From Achromobacter xylosoxidans A8 (GTDB taxonomy: Bacteria; Pseudomonadota; Gammaproteobacteria; Burkholderiales; Burkholderiaceae_B): a stretch of DNA of 64,000 nt. Every line of letters starts with the position of its first letter. The stretch's first letter is position 1. Where the stretch lies: positions 6,510,001 through 6,574,000 of the forward strand of contig NC_014640.1 of NCBI RefSeq assembly GCF_000165835.1. The letters run 5' to 3'. The position numbers and the translations under genes are program-made. A model generated the notes under the pieces. It did no database searches. It saw only the letters and a list, made by a program, of their open reading frames with translations, and was not told where the DNA came from. This document shows positions 54,356 to 63,565 of the stretch, in pieces.

Positions 54356-55321
54356 ATGCTCATGCGCTTTTTCGCATCGTTGTTGACCGCCGTCTGCACC
54401 GCCGCGCCGGCCGCGAGCGCGAGCGCGGCATTTCCAGACAAGCCGGTCAGGATCATCGTCCCGCAGACGCCTGGCGGCGCCTCCGACGTGCTGGCCCGCA
54501 TCATCGGCCAGAAGCTCACGGCGAAATGGGGCCAGCCGGTGGTGGTCGAGAACCACGCGGGCGCGGGCGGCAATGTCGGCATGGAGCTGGTCGTCCGGGC
54601 GGCGCCCGACGGCTACACCCTGCTGATGAGCTACGTCGGCACCCAAGCCATCAATGGCGCGCTGTACCGCAAGCTGTCCTTCGATCCGGTCCAGGATTTC
54701 GCGCCCGTCGCCACGCTGGCCACCCTGCCCTTCGTCATGGTGACGCGGCCGGATTCGCCATTCAAGACCGTCTCCGAAGTCGTGGCGGCCGCCCGCAACT
54801 CGCACATCAACTACGGCTCGGCCGGCAACGGCTCCGTCAATCACCTGCTGGGCGAGATGTTCAACGCCGCCACTGGCGTCAAGCTCGCGCACATTCCCTA
54901 CCGGGGCGCGGCGCCGGCGCTGCAGGATCTGATGGGCGGACGGATCCAGGTGGTGTTCACCAGCCTGCCGTCCGTCATCGGCGCCCTCAAGAGCTCCACC
55001 CTCTATCCGATCGCGGTCACCAGCGCGCGCCCTGCCGCGGCATTCGACAGCATTCCGACCATCGCGCAGGCTGGCTTCAAGGACTTCGATGTCAATCCAT
55101 GGTTCGGCCTCATGGCTCCCGGACGCACGCCGCCGGATCTGGTGCGGAAAATCAACAGCGATGTGAACGACATCCTGCGCCTGCCGGAAGTCGCGGCCAG
55201 CTTCGCGGCGCAGGGCGCGGAGCCCTACATCACGCAACCGGACGAGTTCGCGCGCGTCCTGCGTGCCGATGCGTTGAAGTGGGGCGAGGTGGTGCGCGCC
55301 TCGGGCGCGCAAGTGGACTGA
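54356..55321 (+). CDS. Bug/TctC-family periplasmic solute receptor, 321 aa
   Basis: A fourth TctC-type receptor. The signal peptide (FFASLLTAVCTAAPAASASA) ends near residue 22, and FPDKPVRIIVPQTPGGASDV, VENHAGAGGN and PDGYTLLMS are family signatures. GGAG precedes the ATG. Its position 16 bases behind meaB within the mutase operon suggests that it brings in the pathway substrate, perhaps a carboxylate. No TctA/B permease is in the window. Confidence 0.93.
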   Translation: MLMRFFASLLTAVCTAAPAASASAAFPDKPVRIIVPQTPGGASDVLARIIGQKLTAKWGQPVVVENHAGAGGNVGMELVVRAAPDGYTLLMSYVGTQAINGALYRKLSFDPVQDFAPVATLATLPFVMVTRPDSPFKTVSEVVAAARNSHINYGSAGNGSVNHLLGEMFNAATGVKLAHIPYRGAAPALQDLMGGRIQVVFTSLPSVIGALKSSTLYPIAVTSARPAAAFDSIPTIAQAGFKDFDVNPWFGLMAPGRTPPDLVRKINSDVNDILRLPEVAASFAAQGAEPYITQPDEFARVLRADALKWGEVVRASGAQVD

Positions 55322-55324
55322 TCC

Positions 55325-55666
55325 ATGTCGCGCGCACTGATCCGGTCACTGAAGAAAACGCAGCGCGTGGGAGCCCGGGCCCAGGCGTCAGCGGCGCAGC
55401 AGCAGGACGCCCGCTCGGCCGCGCTGTCCCTGCTGCAGCGCAGTGTGAGATTCAAGCATGACCGTCTGGCCGTCCTGCGGCTGGCCAACGCAGTACAGCT
55501 GGGCGCCAACGTCGACGAGACGCTGTGGGAATACTGCCATGCGGTAGCAAGCGGAATGGCCGACCCGACGCAGTTGCAGAAGGTCCTGACGCTGCGCCGC
55601 GGCACAACGGACCAACCGATCGGCGGCATAACGCCGGCGGAATCGAACTCCAGGAGACAGGAATGA
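55325..55666 (+). CDS. Unknown small protein in the mutase operon, 113 aa
   Basis: I do not recognise this protein. It is basic at the N-terminus (MSRALIRSLKKTQRVGARAQ), then helical and Ala/Gln/Leu-rich, without a signal peptide, membrane helix or cysteine motif (its only Cys is in ALWEYCHAV-like context near residue 70). It starts three bases after the TctC stop and overlaps the next gene by four bases, so it is very probably translated as part of the operon. It could be a regulator or an accessory subunit. Confidence 0.65.
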   Translation: MSRALIRSLKKTQRVGARAQASAAQQQDARSAALSLLQRSVRFKHDRLAVLRLANAVQLGANVDETLWEYCHAVASGMADPTQLQKVLTLRRGTTDQPIGGITPAESNSRRQE

Positions 55667-56904
55667 AAACTTCTTCCTATAGCTGTTCGTTGCGCAAGCT
55701 CCCCTCGTCGGGCCGCCGCGTCGTGGCGTCCCTGTTCTGCATCGCCGCCTGTGTCCCGACATGGGCCCAGGCGAGCGGCGACGTTGTCAAGATCGGCGTG
55801 CTGGCCGACATGTCGGGCATCTACTCCGACATGGGCGGCGCCGGCATCACCGAAGCGGTGAAGATGGCCATCGCCGATTTCGGCGGCAAGGTCAACGGCA
55901 GGAAGATCGAGGTCGTGACGTCCAATCACTCGGCCAAGCCCGACGTCGCGGCAACCGCGGCGCGCGGCTGGTTCGACACACAAGGCGTGGACATGATCAT
56001 CAGCGGCCCCAGTTCAGGCACCAGCCTGGCCATTGCCACGGTCGCGGCGGAGAAGAAGAAGATCGTCATCGTCACGGGCGGCGTCGCCGCCCAGCTGACC
56101 AACGAGGAATGCTCGCCTTACACCGTCCATTACCTCTACGACACGGTGGCCCTGGCCCGCGGCACCGGCGCGGCCATGACGCGCCAGGGCGGCAAAACCT
56201 GGTACTTCCTGACGGTCGACTACGCCTTCGGCAAGTCGCTGGAAAAGGAGACCACGGAGGTCGTCCGGGCCAATGGCGGCAGCGTCCTGGGCAGCGTGCG
56301 CCATCCTCTGTCCACCCCCGATTTCTCGTCCTTCCTGCTGCAGGCCAAGGCCTCGGGCGCGCAGGTCCTGGGACTGGCCAACGGCGGCGCCGACACCATC
56401 AATTCGGTCAAGGCCGCCAGCGAGTTCGGACTGTCTTCATCAATGAAGCTGGCGGGCCTGATGCTGTTCATCACCGACGTGCATGCCCTGGGCCTGGAGC
56501 AGACCCGCGGCATCAACCTGACCGAGGCCTGGTACTGGGACTCGGACGACAAGTCGCGCGCCTGGGCCGCCCGCTTCCAGCAGAAGATGAGCAAGATGCC
56601 CACCAGCATGCAGGCGGCCAGCTACTCGGCGACGCTGCATTACCTGCAGGCTGTCCAGCACGCAGCCAGCGACCAGGCCGAGGACGTGATGGCGCAGATG
56701 AGGAAAGAGAAAATCAACGACATGTACACCCAAAACGGCTACATCCGGGAGGACGGCCGCATGGTCCACGATCTGCGGCTCATGGAGATCAAGAGCCCGG
56801 CCGAATCCAAGGGGCCTTGGGACTACTACAAGCAGGTACAGATGATTCCTGGAGAGCAGGCGTTTGCCTCCAAGGCGGAATCCAAGTGCAAGTTCTGGAA
56901 CTGA
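55663..56904 (+). CDS. ABC transporter substrate-binding protein, Leu/Ile/Val type, 413 aa
   Basis: A periplasmic type I binding protein of the branched-chain amino acid family. After a signal peptide (SLFCIAACVPTWAQA), VVKIGVLADMSGIYSDMGGAG and the second lobe TWYFLTVDYAFGKSLEKET are typical, and the length of about 410 is normal. AGGAG precedes the ATG, which overlaps the preceding small gene. No permease or ATPase gene is nearby. Members of this group often bind aromatic or branched acids, fitting a catabolic operon. Confidence 0.92.
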   Translation: MKTSSYSCSLRKLPSSGRRVVASLFCIAACVPTWAQASGDVVKIGVLADMSGIYSDMGGAGITEAVKMAIADFGGKVNGRKIEVVTSNHSAKPDVAATAARGWFDTQGVDMIISGPSSGTSLAIATVAAEKKKIVIVTGGVAAQLTNEECSPYTVHYLYDTVALARGTGAAMTRQGGKTWYFLTVDYAFGKSLEKETTEVVRANGGSVLGSVRHPLSTPDFSSFLLQAKASGAQVLGLANGGADTINSVKAASEFGLSSSMKLAGLMLFITDVHALGLEQTRGINLTEAWYWDSDDKSRAWAARFQQKMSKMPTSMQAASYSATLHYLQAVQHAASDQAEDVMAQMRKEKINDMYTQNGYIREDGRMVHDLRLMEIKSPAESKGPWDYYKQVQMIPGEQAFASKAESKCKFWN

Positions 56905-56976
56905 TGAAAACGCCGTCCGAGTGTTTGAAGACCAGAGTGGTTTGGCAATTGTCCATACATCAAGGAGACATCGATC

Positions 56977-58053
56977 ATGACTACTGCAACGAATCAGGTA
57001 AGCGCTTCTGAAGGCGTCAAGCAAGCCATAGAAAGCGGCCAGGGACTGCCCATCCTCGACGTGGGTCCGTATCTTGCCGGCAAGCCCGGCGCGCTCGAAC
57101 AACTGGCGGCGGACGTGCGCTGGATCCAGGAGAACCTGGGCTTCTTCGCCATCGTCAACCACGGCATTCCCCAGGGGCTCATCGACGAATCGTTCCGCCA
57201 GACCGCCAAGCTCTTCGAGATTCCCATGGAAGAGAAGCTCAGGCATCGGGTCGGCTTCCACCACCAGGGCTACCTGCCGCCCAAGGCATCCATCCTGCAA
57301 TCGACCGCCATCATGGAGAAGATCGCGCTCAACACCAAGAAGGACACCAACGCCGCCTGGCTTTTCATGCGCAACCGCACTGCCGACGATCCCAAGGTGG
57401 TGGCCAACGTCCGGCACCGCGGCTTGAACCAATGGCCGGAAAGCCTGCCGGAGTTCCGCAAGACCTTGTACGAATACCAGACCTCCATGGAGGCGCTCGC
57501 GCTCAAGCTGCTGCCCATCTATGCGCGGGCGCTGGACCTTCCGGCCGACCATTTCAACCATATGTTCAAAGCGCCGGAGTACTACCAGCGCTGCGCCTAC
57601 TACCATCCGGAAGAGCGCCTGGAGGAAGGCCAGTACGCCCTGGCGCCACACTCCGACGGCAGCTTCCTGACGCTGCTGCCGATGACGCCGGTGCCGGGCC
57701 TGCAAGTCATGACCCCCTCGAAGGAATGGCTCAACGTCACCTACGTCAAGGACGCGCTGATCGTGAACACCGGCCAGGTCCTCAACCGCCTGTCCAACGA
57801 CCGCTTCATCGCCACGCCGCACCGCGTGGTCAATCCCCCGATGAAGCGCTACGCGCTGACCTTCTTCTTCTACCCGGACGATGACGCCAACGTGGGTCCC
57901 ATCCCGGCCTGTGTCAAGCAGGGTGAAAAAGCCAAGTACGACTCCCGCTCCTTCTACGACTTCTTCGTGCCCTACCTGGACGATCTGTACCACTACAACG
58001 ATCCCAAGTTCATGAGCGAGGTCGAACCCGAAGGCATCCGTTCCCAGGCCTGA
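56977..58053 (+). CDS. 2-oxoglutarate/Fe(II) oxygenase, isopenicillin-N-synthase family, 358 aa
   Basis: A non-haem iron oxygenase that probably hydroxylates a C-H bond. The N-terminal DIOX_N part (WIQENLGFFAIVNHGIPQGL) and the jelly-roll core have the iron triad: His225 and Asp227 in APHSDGSF, and His282 in ATPHRVVNPP. Arg291 in KRYALTFFF would bind the 2-oxoglutarate carboxylate. AAGGAG lies before the ATG. In this operon it could carry out the first attack on the substrate, giving an alcohol for the dehydrogenases. Its substrate is unknown. Confidence 0.9.
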   Translation: MTTATNQVSASEGVKQAIESGQGLPILDVGPYLAGKPGALEQLAADVRWIQENLGFFAIVNHGIPQGLIDESFRQTAKLFEIPMEEKLRHRVGFHHQGYLPPKASILQSTAIMEKIALNTKKDTNAAWLFMRNRTADDPKVVANVRHRGLNQWPESLPEFRKTLYEYQTSMEALALKLLPIYARALDLPADHFNHMFKAPEYYQRCAYYHPEERLEEGQYALAPHSDGSFLTLLPMTPVPGLQVMTPSKEWLNVTYVKDALIVNTGQVLNRLSNDRFIATPHRVVNPPMKRYALTFFFYPDDDANVGPIPACVKQGEKAKYDSRSFYDFFVPYLDDLYHYNDPKFMSEVEPEGIRSQA

Positions 58054-58124
58054 CGGCGTGCCGCCGCCGACGGCAGCGCGCCTTGGCGGGCCGCAGCCGT
58101 CGTCTCAATCTGAAGGAGTAACGC

Positions 58125-59558
58125 GTGAGCAAATTGTTGATCGACGGCCGCTGGGTCGATGCGCTCGATGGCGAAACCATAGATGTCATCGATCCCTGCA
58201 CCGGGCAGGCTTTCTCGCGGATCGCGCGCGGCCGGGCCGCGGATGTGGATCTGGCGGTCGCGGCGGCGCGGCGCGCGCTGGAAGGCGCCTGGGGCAGGAT
58301 GACGGCGACCGAGCGCGGCCGGATCCTGCAGCGCCTGGGGCAGCTCATCCTGGATCATGGCGATGAGCTGGCCGAACTGGAGGCCCGCGATACCGGCAAG
58401 CCCATGTCGGTGGCGCGCGCGGACGCCGGGGCGGTGGCGCGCTACTTCGAGTTCTACGGCGGCGCGGCCGACAAGATCCACGGGCAGACCATTCCCTACC
58501 TGGCCGGCTACAACGTCAGCGTTGTCCGCATTCCGCACGGCGTCACGGCCCACATCATTCCCTGGAACTATCCCGCGCAAATGATGGGACGCACGCTGGC
58601 GCCGGCGCTGGCCATGGGCAACGCGGCGGTGGTCAAGCCCTCTGAAGATGCCTGCCTGACCGCCTTGAAACTGGGCGAATTGGCGCTGCTGGCCGGGCTG
58701 CCGGCCGGCGCGCTCAACATCGTGACGGGCTACGGCGCGGAAGCCGGCGCGGCGCTGACCTCGCACCCTGGCATCAACTTCGCGACCTTCACCGGTTCCC
58801 CCGAAGTCGGCGTCCAGGTCCAACAAGCTACCGCGCGCAACCACGTTCCCTGCGTGCTCGAACTGGGCGGCAAATCGCCGCAAATCGTATTCAACGACGC
58901 GGACCTGGCCAAGGCCGCGCCGATCATCGTCCGGGCCATCGTCCAGAACGCGGGCCAGACCTGCTCCGCCGGCAGCCGCCTGCTGGTACAGCAGGGCATT
59001 TACGACCGTTTCGTCCACACCATCGCGGCCGCTTTCGACGCGCTGAAGGCAGGCACGCCCGAGATGGATCTGGACTGCGGTCCGCTGATCAACGCACGGC
59101 AGCGCGACAAAGTGCAAGCCTTCATCGCCGAAGCCGCCGCCATGGGCGTGCCGCTGCTGGCGCAAGGCCGCCTGGCGCCGGACGCGTCAGGCGACGGGTA
59201 TTTCGTCAAGCCGGCGCTGTTCGGGCCGGTACCCCGCGACCACCGGCTGGCCTCGCAGGAAGTGTTTGGCCCGGTGCTGTCCGTCATGCCGTTCAGCGAC
59301 GAAGGCGATGCCCTGCAACTGGCCAATGCGACGGACTACGGCCTGGTCGCGGGCGTCTGGACGGAGAGCGGCAGCCGTCAGTCCCGCATGGCGCAGCGCA
59401 TCGCCAGCGGCCAGGTATTCATCAATTGCTACGGCGCGGGCGGCGGCGTGGAGCTGCCCTTCGGCGGCGTCAAGAAAAGCGGCTACGGCCGCGAGAAAGG
59501 ATTTCTCGCCCTGGAAGAAATGAGCACGACCAAGACCATTGTTCAACACTACGCATAA
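58125..59558 (+). CDS. NAD(P)-dependent aldehyde dehydrogenase, 477 aa
   Basis: Oxidises an aldehyde to a carboxylic acid. The catalytic Cys is in NAGQTCSAGSR near residue 285, the general-base Glu in LELGGKSPQ, and the cofactor loop is TGSPEVGVQ. IPWNYPAQM carries the catalytic Asn. The length is typical. AAGGAG precedes the ATG. It is followed by the SDR after 11 bases, consistent with an alcohol to aldehyde to acid sequence before CoA activation. Confidence 0.94.
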   Translation: MSKLLIDGRWVDALDGETIDVIDPCTGQAFSRIARGRAADVDLAVAAARRALEGAWGRMTATERGRILQRLGQLILDHGDELAELEARDTGKPMSVARADAGAVARYFEFYGGAADKIHGQTIPYLAGYNVSVVRIPHGVTAHIIPWNYPAQMMGRTLAPALAMGNAAVVKPSEDACLTALKLGELALLAGLPAGALNIVTGYGAEAGAALTSHPGINFATFTGSPEVGVQVQQATARNHVPCVLELGGKSPQIVFNDADLAKAAPIIVRAIVQNAGQTCSAGSRLLVQQGIYDRFVHTIAAAFDALKAGTPEMDLDCGPLINARQRDKVQAFIAEAAAMGVPLLAQGRLAPDASGDGYFVKPALFGPVPRDHRLASQEVFGPVLSVMPFSDEGDALQLANATDYGLVAGVWTESGSRQSRMAQRIASGQVFINCYGAGGGVELPFGGVKKSGYGREKGFLALEEMSTTKTIVQHYA

Positions 59559-59569
59559 GGAATGCCACC

Positions 59570-60322
59570 ATGTCCGGATTGAGCAACAAGATCGCGATCG
59601 TCACGGGAGCAGGCAGCGGCTTCGGTGCCGCCATCGCCCGCGCCTACGCCAAGGAAAACGCCAAGGTCGTCCTGGCCGACCTCAATCTCGAAGCCGCGCA
59701 GCAGGTCGCCCGTGAGCTGGGTGAAAACGCCAGCGCTGTCGCGTGCGACGTGAGCAACGGCGACCAGGTGCAAGCCATGGTCCGCCACTGCGTGGAGCGT
59801 TTCGGCGCGCCCGACGTGGTGATCAACAATGCCGGCACCACGCACCGCAACCAGCCCATGCTGGAGGTGGACGAAGCGACCTTCGACCGCGTGTTCGCGG
59901 TCAACGTAAAGTCGATCTATCTCATGGCGCTGGCCGTGGTTCCGCTGATGAAGGAAAAGAAGGACGGCGTGATCATCAACGTGGGCTCGGTAGGCGCCAT
60001 CCGTCCGCGCCCCGGCCTGACCTGGTACAACAGTTCGAAAGGCGCGGTCAGGGTCATGACCAAATCGATGGCCGCCGAACTCGCCGCGGACGGCATCCGC
60101 GTCAATCTCATTTCGCCGGTCATGGCGCCCACTGGGCTGCTCAACGACTTCATGGGCGTGGCCGACAACGCCGAGAACCGGGCGCGCTTCGTATCGACGA
60201 TACCGCTGGGCCGGATGTGCGACCCGGACGACGTGGCGAACGTGGCCGTATTCCTGGCCAGCGCCGAGGCACGCTTCCTGACCGGCGTCGAGCTCCCGGT
60301 CGACGGCGGCCGCTCCATCTAG
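59570..60322 (+). CDS. Short-chain dehydrogenase/reductase, 250 aa
   Basis: A classical SDR. The cofactor motif is VTGAGSGFGAAIA (TGxxxGxG), NNAG follows near residue 86, and the catalytic Ser/Tyr/Lys are in NVGSVGAIRP and WYNSSKGAV. An acidic residue after the second strand (LADLN) suggests NAD(H). The start is ATG at 59570 with AAGGAA upstream. It lies between the aldehyde dehydrogenase and the cobalamin adenosyltransferase, probably oxidising the hydroxylated intermediate. Confidence 0.93.
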   Translation: MSGLSNKIAIVTGAGSGFGAAIARAYAKENAKVVLADLNLEAAQQVARELGENASAVACDVSNGDQVQAMVRHCVERFGAPDVVINNAGTTHRNQPMLEVDEATFDRVFAVNVKSIYLMALAVVPLMKEKKDGVIINVGSVGAIRPRPGLTWYNSSKGAVRVMTKSMAAELAADGIRVNLISPVMAPTGLLNDFMGVADNAENRARFVSTIPLGRMCDPDDVANVAVFLASAEARFLTGVELPVDGGRSI

Positions 60323-60358
60323 GCCGGGCGCACGCGCCCGTCAGACAGGAAGAAAACC

Positions 60359-60910
60359 ATGGCCAACCGCTTATCCGTCATCGCCACCCGCACCGGCGAT
60401 GACGGCACCACCGGACTGGGCGATGGCTCGCGCACGCCCAAGGACGCGCCCCGCATCGCCGCCTTGGGCGAGGTGGATGAGCTAAACAGTGTGATCGGCG
60501 TGCTGCTTGCTGAAAAATTGCCCGACGAAGTCGCGACCGATCTGCACATCATCCAGAACGACCTGTTCGACATGGGCGCCGAGCTCTGCATCCCGGGGCA
60601 TCGCGCGCTGGACCAGGCGCAGATCGCCCATCTGGACGGCCGCCTGGCGCATTACAACGCCGCCCTGCCGCCGCTGAAGGAGTTCATCCTGCCGGGCGGC
60701 TCGCGCGCATCCGCGCATTTCCACATGGCCCGGACCGTCTGCCGCCGCGCCGAACGCGCGGTGGTGGCGCTGGCACGCACCGAGGGTCTCAATCCGACGG
60801 TGCGGCAGTACCTGAACCGGCTCTCGGACCTGATGTTCGTGCTGGCGCGTGAGATGAACCGGCGCTTGGGGTTGTCGGATGTGTACTGGAGCAGCCGGCA
60901 TTCGCGGTAG
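60359..60910 (+). CDS. Cob(I)alamin adenosyltransferase, PduO type, 183 aa
   Basis: Makes adenosylcobalamin, the cofactor of the mutase. TRTGDDGTTGLGDGSR near residue 10 is the ATP-binding signature, GEVDELNSVIG and RTVCRRAERAV follow, and RQYLNRLSDLMFVLAR is the conserved end. The length is normal. AGGAAG precedes the ATG. Its place at the end of the mutase operon means the cluster carries its own cofactor-maturation enzyme in addition to MeaB. Confidence 0.95.
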   Translation: MANRLSVIATRTGDDGTTGLGDGSRTPKDAPRIAALGEVDELNSVIGVLLAEKLPDEVATDLHIIQNDLFDMGAELCIPGHRALDQAQIAHLDGRLAHYNAALPPLKEFILPGGSRASAHFHMARTVCRRAERAVVALARTEGLNPTVRQYLNRLSDLMFVLAREMNRRLGLSDVYWSSRHSR

Positions 60911-60929
60911 CGATGCGGAGAATCGAGCC

Positions 60930-61145
60930 TCAGCGCACAGCCTTCTTGGCGGAAGCGCCCTCCTGCAGACGCAGGTAGTTGGCGTAGCGTTCACGATAAT
61001 CCGCGCCAAATACCTCAGGCGTTTCTTCCTGCCGGGTCACCTCGGGCAGGGCCGCGCTCGACCATGCCTGCAGGTCCGCGGCGATTTCCGCACTGGTCAC
61101 CGTGCCAGGCGCGTACGGCGGGAATTCCGTTTCTTCCGTGGCCAT
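60930..61145 (-). CDS. Unknown small acidic protein, 71 aa
   Basis: A possible gene converging on the adenosyltransferase gene. The product is acidic at the N-terminus (MATEETEFPPYAPGTVTSAE), Tyr-rich in the middle (FGADYRERYANYLRLQEG) and basic at the end. AGGGAA lies upstream, but rather far from the ATG. No domain is recognised. The 410-base space between 60910 and 61321 is otherwise empty apart from the presumed promoter of the two-component system. Confidence 0.5.
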   Translation of the reverse strand: MATEETEFPPYAPGTVTSAEIAADLQAWSSAALPEVTRQEETPEVFGADYRERYANYLRLQEGASAKKAVR

Positions 61146-61320
61146 GGCGGCGCGAGTTCCCTGTCATATTTATGCAGCGATTGCTGACAAGTTCGTCATT
61201 CTTGAGTCACTCTGAAGACGGCTTTGGTGCCCTAAAATGTTGCGCCACGCCGGTCCCTTCATAGACCGCTCGAAGTCCATACCGGCATAAAGAACTTCAA
61301 AAGATCCGCTAAGGGAACGC

Positions 61321-62019
61321 ATGCGTTTGCTGGTTGTGGAAGACGAACCAAAGACGGCATCGCACATCAAGCGCGGGCTGACTGGATTGGGCTTTACCGT
61401 CGACTTGTCCGGCGATGGGAGCGAGGGGCTGTTCCTGGCCATCGAGCATGACTACGACGCAATCATCCTGGACGTCATGCTTCCCGGCCAGGACGGCTAC
61501 GCACTGCTGAGACAACTGCGGGCGCGCAAGCCGACGCCGGTGCTGATGCTCTCGGCCCGTGGCTCCGTCGACGAGCGGGTCAAGGGACTGCGCCAGGGCG
61601 CTGACGACTACCTGGGCAAGCCATTTTCCTTCATCGAGCTGGCCGCGCGCATCCAGGCCCTGCTGCGGCGCCGGGTCGGCACCGGCGGCGATTCGACCTG
61701 GTTGCAGGTGGGCGACCTCCAGGTCGATCTGCTGGCGCGCCGTGCCACCCGCGCCGGCCAGCGGCTGAACCTGACCGCCAAGGAGTTCGCGCTGCTCAGC
61801 CTGCTGGCACGCCACCAGGGCGAGATCCTGTCCAAGATGATGATCTCCGAGCAGATCTGGGACATGAACTTCGACAGCGACGCGAACGTGGTCGAAGTCG
61901 CGATGCGGCGCTTGCGTCTCAAGGTTGACGCGCCATACGACACGAAGTTGCTGCATACCGTCAGGGGCATGGGCTATCTGCTGGAAAGCCGCGCCGAAGC
62001 CTGCGCCGCCTCGCCATGA
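61321..62019 (+). CDS. Heavy-metal-type OmpR-class response regulator, 232 aa
   Basis: A response regulator of the CusR/IrlR group. The receiver has [20 protein letters not shown], phospho-acceptor Asp51 in [12 protein letters not shown] and Lys in YLGKPFSF. The C-terminal winged helix has [20 protein letters not shown] and [20 protein letters not shown]. The P-K-T residues after the first acidic pair are typical of copper/silver-type regulators. Its stop overlaps the kinase start by four bases. No metal efflux gene is visible, so the signal is unproven. Confidence 0.93.
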   Translation: MRLLVVEDEPKTASHIKRGLTGLGFTVDLSGDGSEGLFLAIEHDYDAIILDVMLPGQDGYALLRQLRARKPTPVLMLSARGSVDERVKGLRQGADDYLGKPFSFIELAARIQALLRRRVGTGGDSTWLQVGDLQVDLLARRATRAGQRLNLTAKEFALLSLLARHQGEILSKMMISEQIWDMNFDSDANVVEVAMRRLRLKVDAPYDTKLLHTVRGMGYLLESRAEACAASP

Positions 62020-63452
62020 TCGCGTCCCTCTCGATGCGCCTGGCGCTGATGTTCACGCTGGCGGTGACGCTCACCGCCTCGGTTTGCTCCGTGCTGCTGC
62101 AGGGATCCCTCAGGCAATCGCTGCAGCAACAGATACAGCGCGAGCTTGAGTTGCGTCATTCGTTTCTGGATCCGCTGCTGATGTCGCGACAGTCGCCGGC
62201 GACCTGGCATGACGCCGTGTTCGCGCACAGCCCGTTTGCGTCGAACCGCATGGTCAATGCGCAGCACTGGATCCTCAGCGACGACCCGCTATACCGCCAT
62301 GGCGGAGAACCGCCCAAGAGCGTGACGTCGAGCCAGCTACCCGACGGATTTTCCATCCTGCCAGGGGCAACCGATTGCTGTCCGTTGCACGTGCTTATCA
62401 CCACCATACCGCCGGCGGGCATCCGGCCCGCGGTGCGGTCGGTCATCTCGCTCGACTCCTCCCCCTACATACAGACGCTCGACGACTTTACGGCCATCCT
62501 TGCCTCCTTATCCATTGCGGGTTCCTTGCTGGTGGCGATCCTAGGCTACTTCATTGCGCGGGCGGGCCTGCACCACGGTCGACGTCTCGGCGGCCAGGCT
62601 CGAGAACTGACGCCAGGCAATAGCGGACAGCGGCTACGCCTGGAACGGCTTCCCACCGAAATCAAGGACCTGGCCGCATCGTTCAACGGCGTTCTCGATC
62701 GGCAGGAAGTGGCCTGGCGACAGCTGGAAAGTTTCAACGCCAATGTTGCGCACGAACTGCGCACGCCGCTGACCAATCTCATCGGTCAGACTCAGTTTGG
62801 CCTGCGCGCGTGCAGGACCGAACACGAATTCAAGGAATTACTTCTGTCCAACCTGGAAGAACTGGAGCGGATGACGGCCATCGTCAACGATATGCTGTTT
62901 CTGTCACATGCGCAGACTGGCCAGATGGCCCTGGACCTGGGAGAAGTTTCGCTACGGGAAGAGGTTGCCAAGACCATGGAGTACCTCGAACCGCTATTCG
63001 AGGAAAAGGGACTGGCAATCGTTCTGGAAGGTGAAGTCCGCATGCACGCGGATCGGCGATTGTTCCATCGGGCGGTGGCGAATCTGCTGGAAAATGCCGT
63101 CCGCCACGCAGTCCCGCAAAGCAGGATCAGCTTGCGGCTGACAGAACAAGACGGCTTCGCCCACGTGTCCGTCGCCAATCGTGGAAACCCTATCGATCAG
63201 CAGGTCCTGCCGCGCCTGTTCGAACGCTTTTTCAGGGCGGAAGCCGCGCGCAGCCGTAGCAGCAAGCATCACGGCCTGGGACTGGCGATCGTCAAGGCCA
63301 TCGCGACAGTCCATCAGGGCGACGTATTTGCACGCAGTGCGGGCGGCATCAATACTTTCGGGTTCACATTGGCCTGCCCGCTCCCTTTACCTGCTCACAC
63401 GGTAGAGATGTCGAGCCAGGTTGGGAAGCCTGTCCGACTGGCGGTTGGATGA
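62016..63452 (+). CDS. Heavy-metal-type sensor histidine kinase, 478 aa
   Basis: The membrane kinase partner of the preceding regulator. It has two membrane segments ([20 protein letters not shown] and [20 protein letters not shown]) enclosing a periplasmic loop of about 130 residues, then HAMP, the H box ([13 protein letters not shown]) near residue 245 and HATPase_c ([27 protein letters not shown]). This architecture matches CusS/IrlS-type kinases. The translation-coupled ATGA overlap with the regulator supports pairing. Confidence 0.93.
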   Translation: MIASLSMRLALMFTLAVTLTASVCSVLLQGSLRQSLQQQIQRELELRHSFLDPLLMSRQSPATWHDAVFAHSPFASNRMVNAQHWILSDDPLYRHGGEPPKSVTSSQLPDGFSILPGATDCCPLHVLITTIPPAGIRPAVRSVISLDSSPYIQTLDDFTAILASLSIAGSLLVAILGYFIARAGLHHGRRLGGQARELTPGNSGQRLRLERLPTEIKDLAASFNGVLDRQEVAWRQLESFNANVAHELRTPLTNLIGQTQFGLRACRTEHEFKELLLSNLEELERMTAIVNDMLFLSHAQTGQMALDLGEVSLREEVAKTMEYLEPLFEEKGLAIVLEGEVRMHADRRLFHRAVANLLENAVRHAVPQSRISLRLTEQDGFAHVSVANRGNPIDQQVLPRLFERFFRAEAARSRSSKHHGLGLAIVKAIATVHQGDVFARSAGGINTFGFTLACPLPLPAHTVEMSSQVGKPVRLAVG

Positions 63453-63462
63453 CAATCAACCT

Positions 63463-63480
63463 ACGGCAATGCCGTATAAT
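63463..63480 (+). promoter_or_regulatory. Promoter with overlapping palindrome for the orphan HTH gene
   Basis: TATAAT (63475-63480) is a perfect -10 box. ACGGCA-A-TGCCGT (63463-63475) is a perfect dyad touching it. This suggests autorepression by the HTH protein encoded 86 bases downstream. No good -35 is seen. Confidence 0.55.
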
Positions 63481-63565
63481 TAAAAATTCGCCATCGCCGC
63501 CATCATGGCACGACGGCATCACCCCCTGGGACGCCACGCAGGCGCCACCCGACTTTTGAAGAGCC

